From Hydractinia symbiolongicarpus (lineage: Eukaryota > Cnidaria > Hydrozoa > Anthoathecata > Hydractiniidae), in assembly GCF_029227915.1 (NCBI RefSeq), contig NC_079881.1, forward strand, positions 23,661,501 to 23,725,500: a stretch of DNA of 64,000 nucleotides, written 5' to 3'. The position numbers were made by a program, and so were the translations under genes. Position 1 is the stretch's first letter. Each line of letters begins with the position of its first letter. The notes under the pieces were generated by a model. That model did no database searches. It was not told where the DNA came from and was given only the letters and a program-made list of their open reading frames with translations. This document shows, piece by piece, positions 61,320 through 64,000 of the stretch.

Positions 61320-64000
61320 TATATGGCTAAAACCTTTACACTCCATTTTTATGAAACAACTGTCTACATAAAGTTTGTTTACAAAATTCAACTTGCTCAG
61401 TCTATAAGAAATTTAAAAAACATTAACAAAAATAACTGAACAAGTAAGACAACAAATTAAAATGATCTAATTACCCAAGATTATAAACCCCTTAACATAC
61501 ACAGGCGTAACTAGGAACTAAAAACTTAAAAATTTAAAGTATATAGATTCTCTGACCATGTCCTTTCGAGGGCAAAACAAAGTGTAATCTATTGTAACCA
61601 TATACCTTTTCATAATTTCTCCAGGCACCGCTGAATTTAGCGTAACTATGTTCGCCATTTATATATAAAGGCAACCAAAAACTGTTGACCAATAGCGTAG
61701 CAGTATTGACCAACATTACGTCATATATTGGATGCGGGAAAGTTCTTCGCGCTTTGAGCCGCCAAAGTTTCTTGTGTTTTTATTTTCTGTTTCTTACTTT
61801 CTTTGTTTTCTTTTATTTTCTTGTGAATTTGACTAAAACTAACTTCACTGTGATAGCTAGCTAGCATAGCTGAGTGTAAAAACAGTTTTTCTTATTTGAC
61901 GCCTTATTATTCTTTTGGTCAAGGTCATAGCTTTCAATTTCAGTTTGCACACATCAACAGCTTTTACTACTGTATATTGTCATGGTTGAAATATGGTTGT
62001 TTGAATTGCACAAAATACTGGAACCTTAATGTGTGTGTGTTTTCTGGTCCAAATTTGCATTTTTGCACAGAATCATGCACATATTCTTGTGCACTTAATG
62101 CTCATCTGTCATTGCTTGATGTCAGACATTAGAAACCAGCTTGATACAGCAAGCTTACATTTGTTGACTCACCACAAAAAATATAACCTTCCCTTGAAGT
62201 GAGAATAGTATTACAATTTTAACTATATGTCTATTGATCAAATTGGATCAAATACAGCGTTTTCGAAAACAATATCATCAAACTATCTTGCTAATTTCCC
62301 AATGATACTGTTCTGCCCAATCTTGAAACGGCCCCCGTCTTAGCCAAATCTGGCCTGGTCAATTCAACAGTACTGGCAAATTCGTTTTTGATGTACATAC
62401 CCCAAATATATTTTTATGTGCCTGAGAATGTTTGTAGGGTCTTGCAAACAACAGAGCTTGTGTGTCACATCCATGGTCTCCTGCCTAATCTTTTGACGAA
62501 CTGGGCATTTTTATGTCCAAATATTGGGCAGTCTCCTAAGATTGGGCAGAACAATACTATCACAGTATATCTGAATTATGTTTTCCGTCAAATTTAAGCA
62601 AATCTTGTTTTGATTGATAAATTAATGTTGTCATAAATTATTTGATTTTCTGAATTGGTAGTTTGTGGGATGCTCAGATATAGTAACGATGTTTTACTAC
62701 AATAAAAAAGTATATGTTTTGCTTAATTTTTTAAACAAATGTATAGTCTTTTCCTTGCAAAATTAGGAGTTTCTTTAAATACAGTAAACTCTCCTGAATC
62801 TCTTTCGGTAAGTTGCACCCCGCTGTGTATTCCTGACCCACTCACACATTTAATTAATCATTTTGTAAATTATTGTGGTTGGTTCTATTCAGCTGAGACA
62901 TGATTGCCGCAACTACAAACACCCTGAAATATCTATGTATATATATGTTAAAAAAAGTTGATTATGGTAATAGGTTTTCATGTGAAACAGAACAATATAT
63001 TATGGTCCATGTTTAGCATATTTAAATCTTTGTTACTAGGTAAATTGACAATAAATAAAAGTTTGCATCAATGTCAAAAGTAAGTTTTTTTTCTTGTAGA
63101 AAAAAGTACTTAATCCTACTATGGGCTAAATTTCACCATGCAAATGATGGTGGTGAAGAATTCAATAGAATAATTATTCGATTATAATTAATAAATTATA
63201 AGTAATACTTAACAGGCTTAATATAAACGTACTATATTTTGACTTGTATTTGGCATAAAATCACTTTGTCTTTATACTACCATATATTTACATATATATT
63301 ATATATTTAACGTGGCCATATTTCTTTTTAAAGTGATGAGAAAACGTCTCTATGAAGCTTGAAAGTTGTATTTATTTTTAAAATGATGAGAAAATGTCTC
63401 TACAAAGCTTTAACGTGGCCATATTCCTTTTTTAAGTTACAAGAAAACATTTTGTATCATGTTATAAAAAAGTTTGTATGGACTTCGTTTGTACTTTTTA
63501 CTTTAAACAAAGCACTTAATATTGTTTTCGTTTAGCATAACGAAGTATATAATGTACTTTGTATCGTTTGTTTTATGACACAAAAAAACATACAAACATT
63601 TTAAGACAAAACAAAACAGGTAGCAATGATTTTTGTGTGAAGTTTATTTTACAAAAACACACATTTAATACCCACAATGAGTTAACTTTTCTAATATGTC
63701 AGGCCAGAGCCAGAAAAAGCACCCGCTAAAAAATTACCAGTGCTATATGGAGTGCAAAAAATCGCACTTGTAAGCAAAATTTACAAGTGCAATGTGAATA
63801 TTAGCCAGTGTGAATCACACCTAACTATTTTTTTTTACCACAACGTTTCGTTATTTAAGATGTATAAAAATGATTTTGCAGACTGCCTCATATTAGGTGC
63901 GCGATCGCGCGCATGCACCTTGGCACGGTCCTAAAATGTGTTAGACAAGTGAATAATAACTCGCATAAAATACGAACTTATTCCTTATGTGCGTGAACAA
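61320..64000. other. AT-rich DNA, no supported gene
   Basis: A 78-codon frame at 61896-62132 is rich in Cys and aromatic residues but shows no known domain or splice context. Repeated phrases include TAACGTGGCCATATT with GATGAGAAAAYGTCTCTA at 63308-63430. A short TIR pair is listed separately. Confidence 0.45.
62304..62559. mobile_element. 256-bp TIR element
   Basis: GATACTGTTCTGCCCAATCT (from 62304) pairs with AAGATTGGGCAGAACAATAC (ending near 62557): 22-24 bp inverted ends with few mismatches. The interior has a partial third GATTGGGCAG-like copy. Non-coding MITE-like; no clear target duplication. Confidence 0.65.

Noticed and set aside
61896-62132. Cys-rich 78-codon frame as a host gene
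   Set aside because: No domain, no signal peptide of clear quality, no neighbouring exons; chance frame cannot be excluded.

Overview
The window looks like an AT-rich, non-genic, repeat-dominated stretch of an animal genome. A cnidarian or another marine invertebrate is plausible, but the species cannot be fixed from the sequence. I find no convincing intact host gene. The only substantial coding sequence is a Penelope-like retroelement (PLE) with reverse transcriptase and GIY-YIG domains.

Layout. 1-21589 is a continuous satellite array with a monomer of about 373 bp (about 57 copies). It has higher-order structure and one tRNA-derived SINE inserted at about 8.05-8.37 kb. The array stops at a CTAG/hairpin end that resembles a Helitron/Helentron 3' end in reverse orientation. 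21.6-23.26 kb is AT-rich transposon-like DNA with a 12-bp minisatellite. 23401-24442 holds three identical 285-bp units, a partial fourth and an inverted stub. Each full unit carries, on the minus strand, a hammerhead-like ribozyme followed by a tRNA-like Pol III promoter; this is the layout of a retrozyme-like non-autonomous element. 24681-30840 is the PLE on the minus strand: two 672-bp pseudo-LTRs, a coding region split by one frameshift, and a 1.2-kb inverted partial copy at its 5' side. Each pseudo-LTR carries the same ribozyme core as the 285-bp units. Long (TA)n runs flank the 285-bp array and continue beside the PLE.

30992-48118 is bracketed by (TA)n runs and by inverted ends built on the motif CATTTGGTAGACA. 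I read it as one very large (about 17 kb) composite transposon candidate. Inside it are a decayed coding region (about 33.6-34.2 kb), a hAT-like element with an 8-bp target duplication (35104-39045) that itself contains a Helentron-like repeat element, and a 3.1-kb array (40.86-44.0 kb) of ACCAAATGC motifs in the same motif family as the element ends. 50.98-56.6 kb is a second satellite with a 105-bp unit; degenerate copies run to about 58.66 kb. It is interrupted by a second SINE, a PLE 3' fragment and a hAT-like MITE. The right end (58.7-64 kb) is low-information AT-rich DNA with two short TIR elements and a perfect palindrome.

How the parts fit: the PLE supplies a reverse transcriptase and endonuclease. 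The adjacent tRNA-ribozyme units share its ribozyme core and its (TA)n setting, so they are good candidates for parasites of that machinery. Transcripts of the units would be expected to self-cleave into 285-nt RNAs that could circularise. That functional link is inference and has not been shown.
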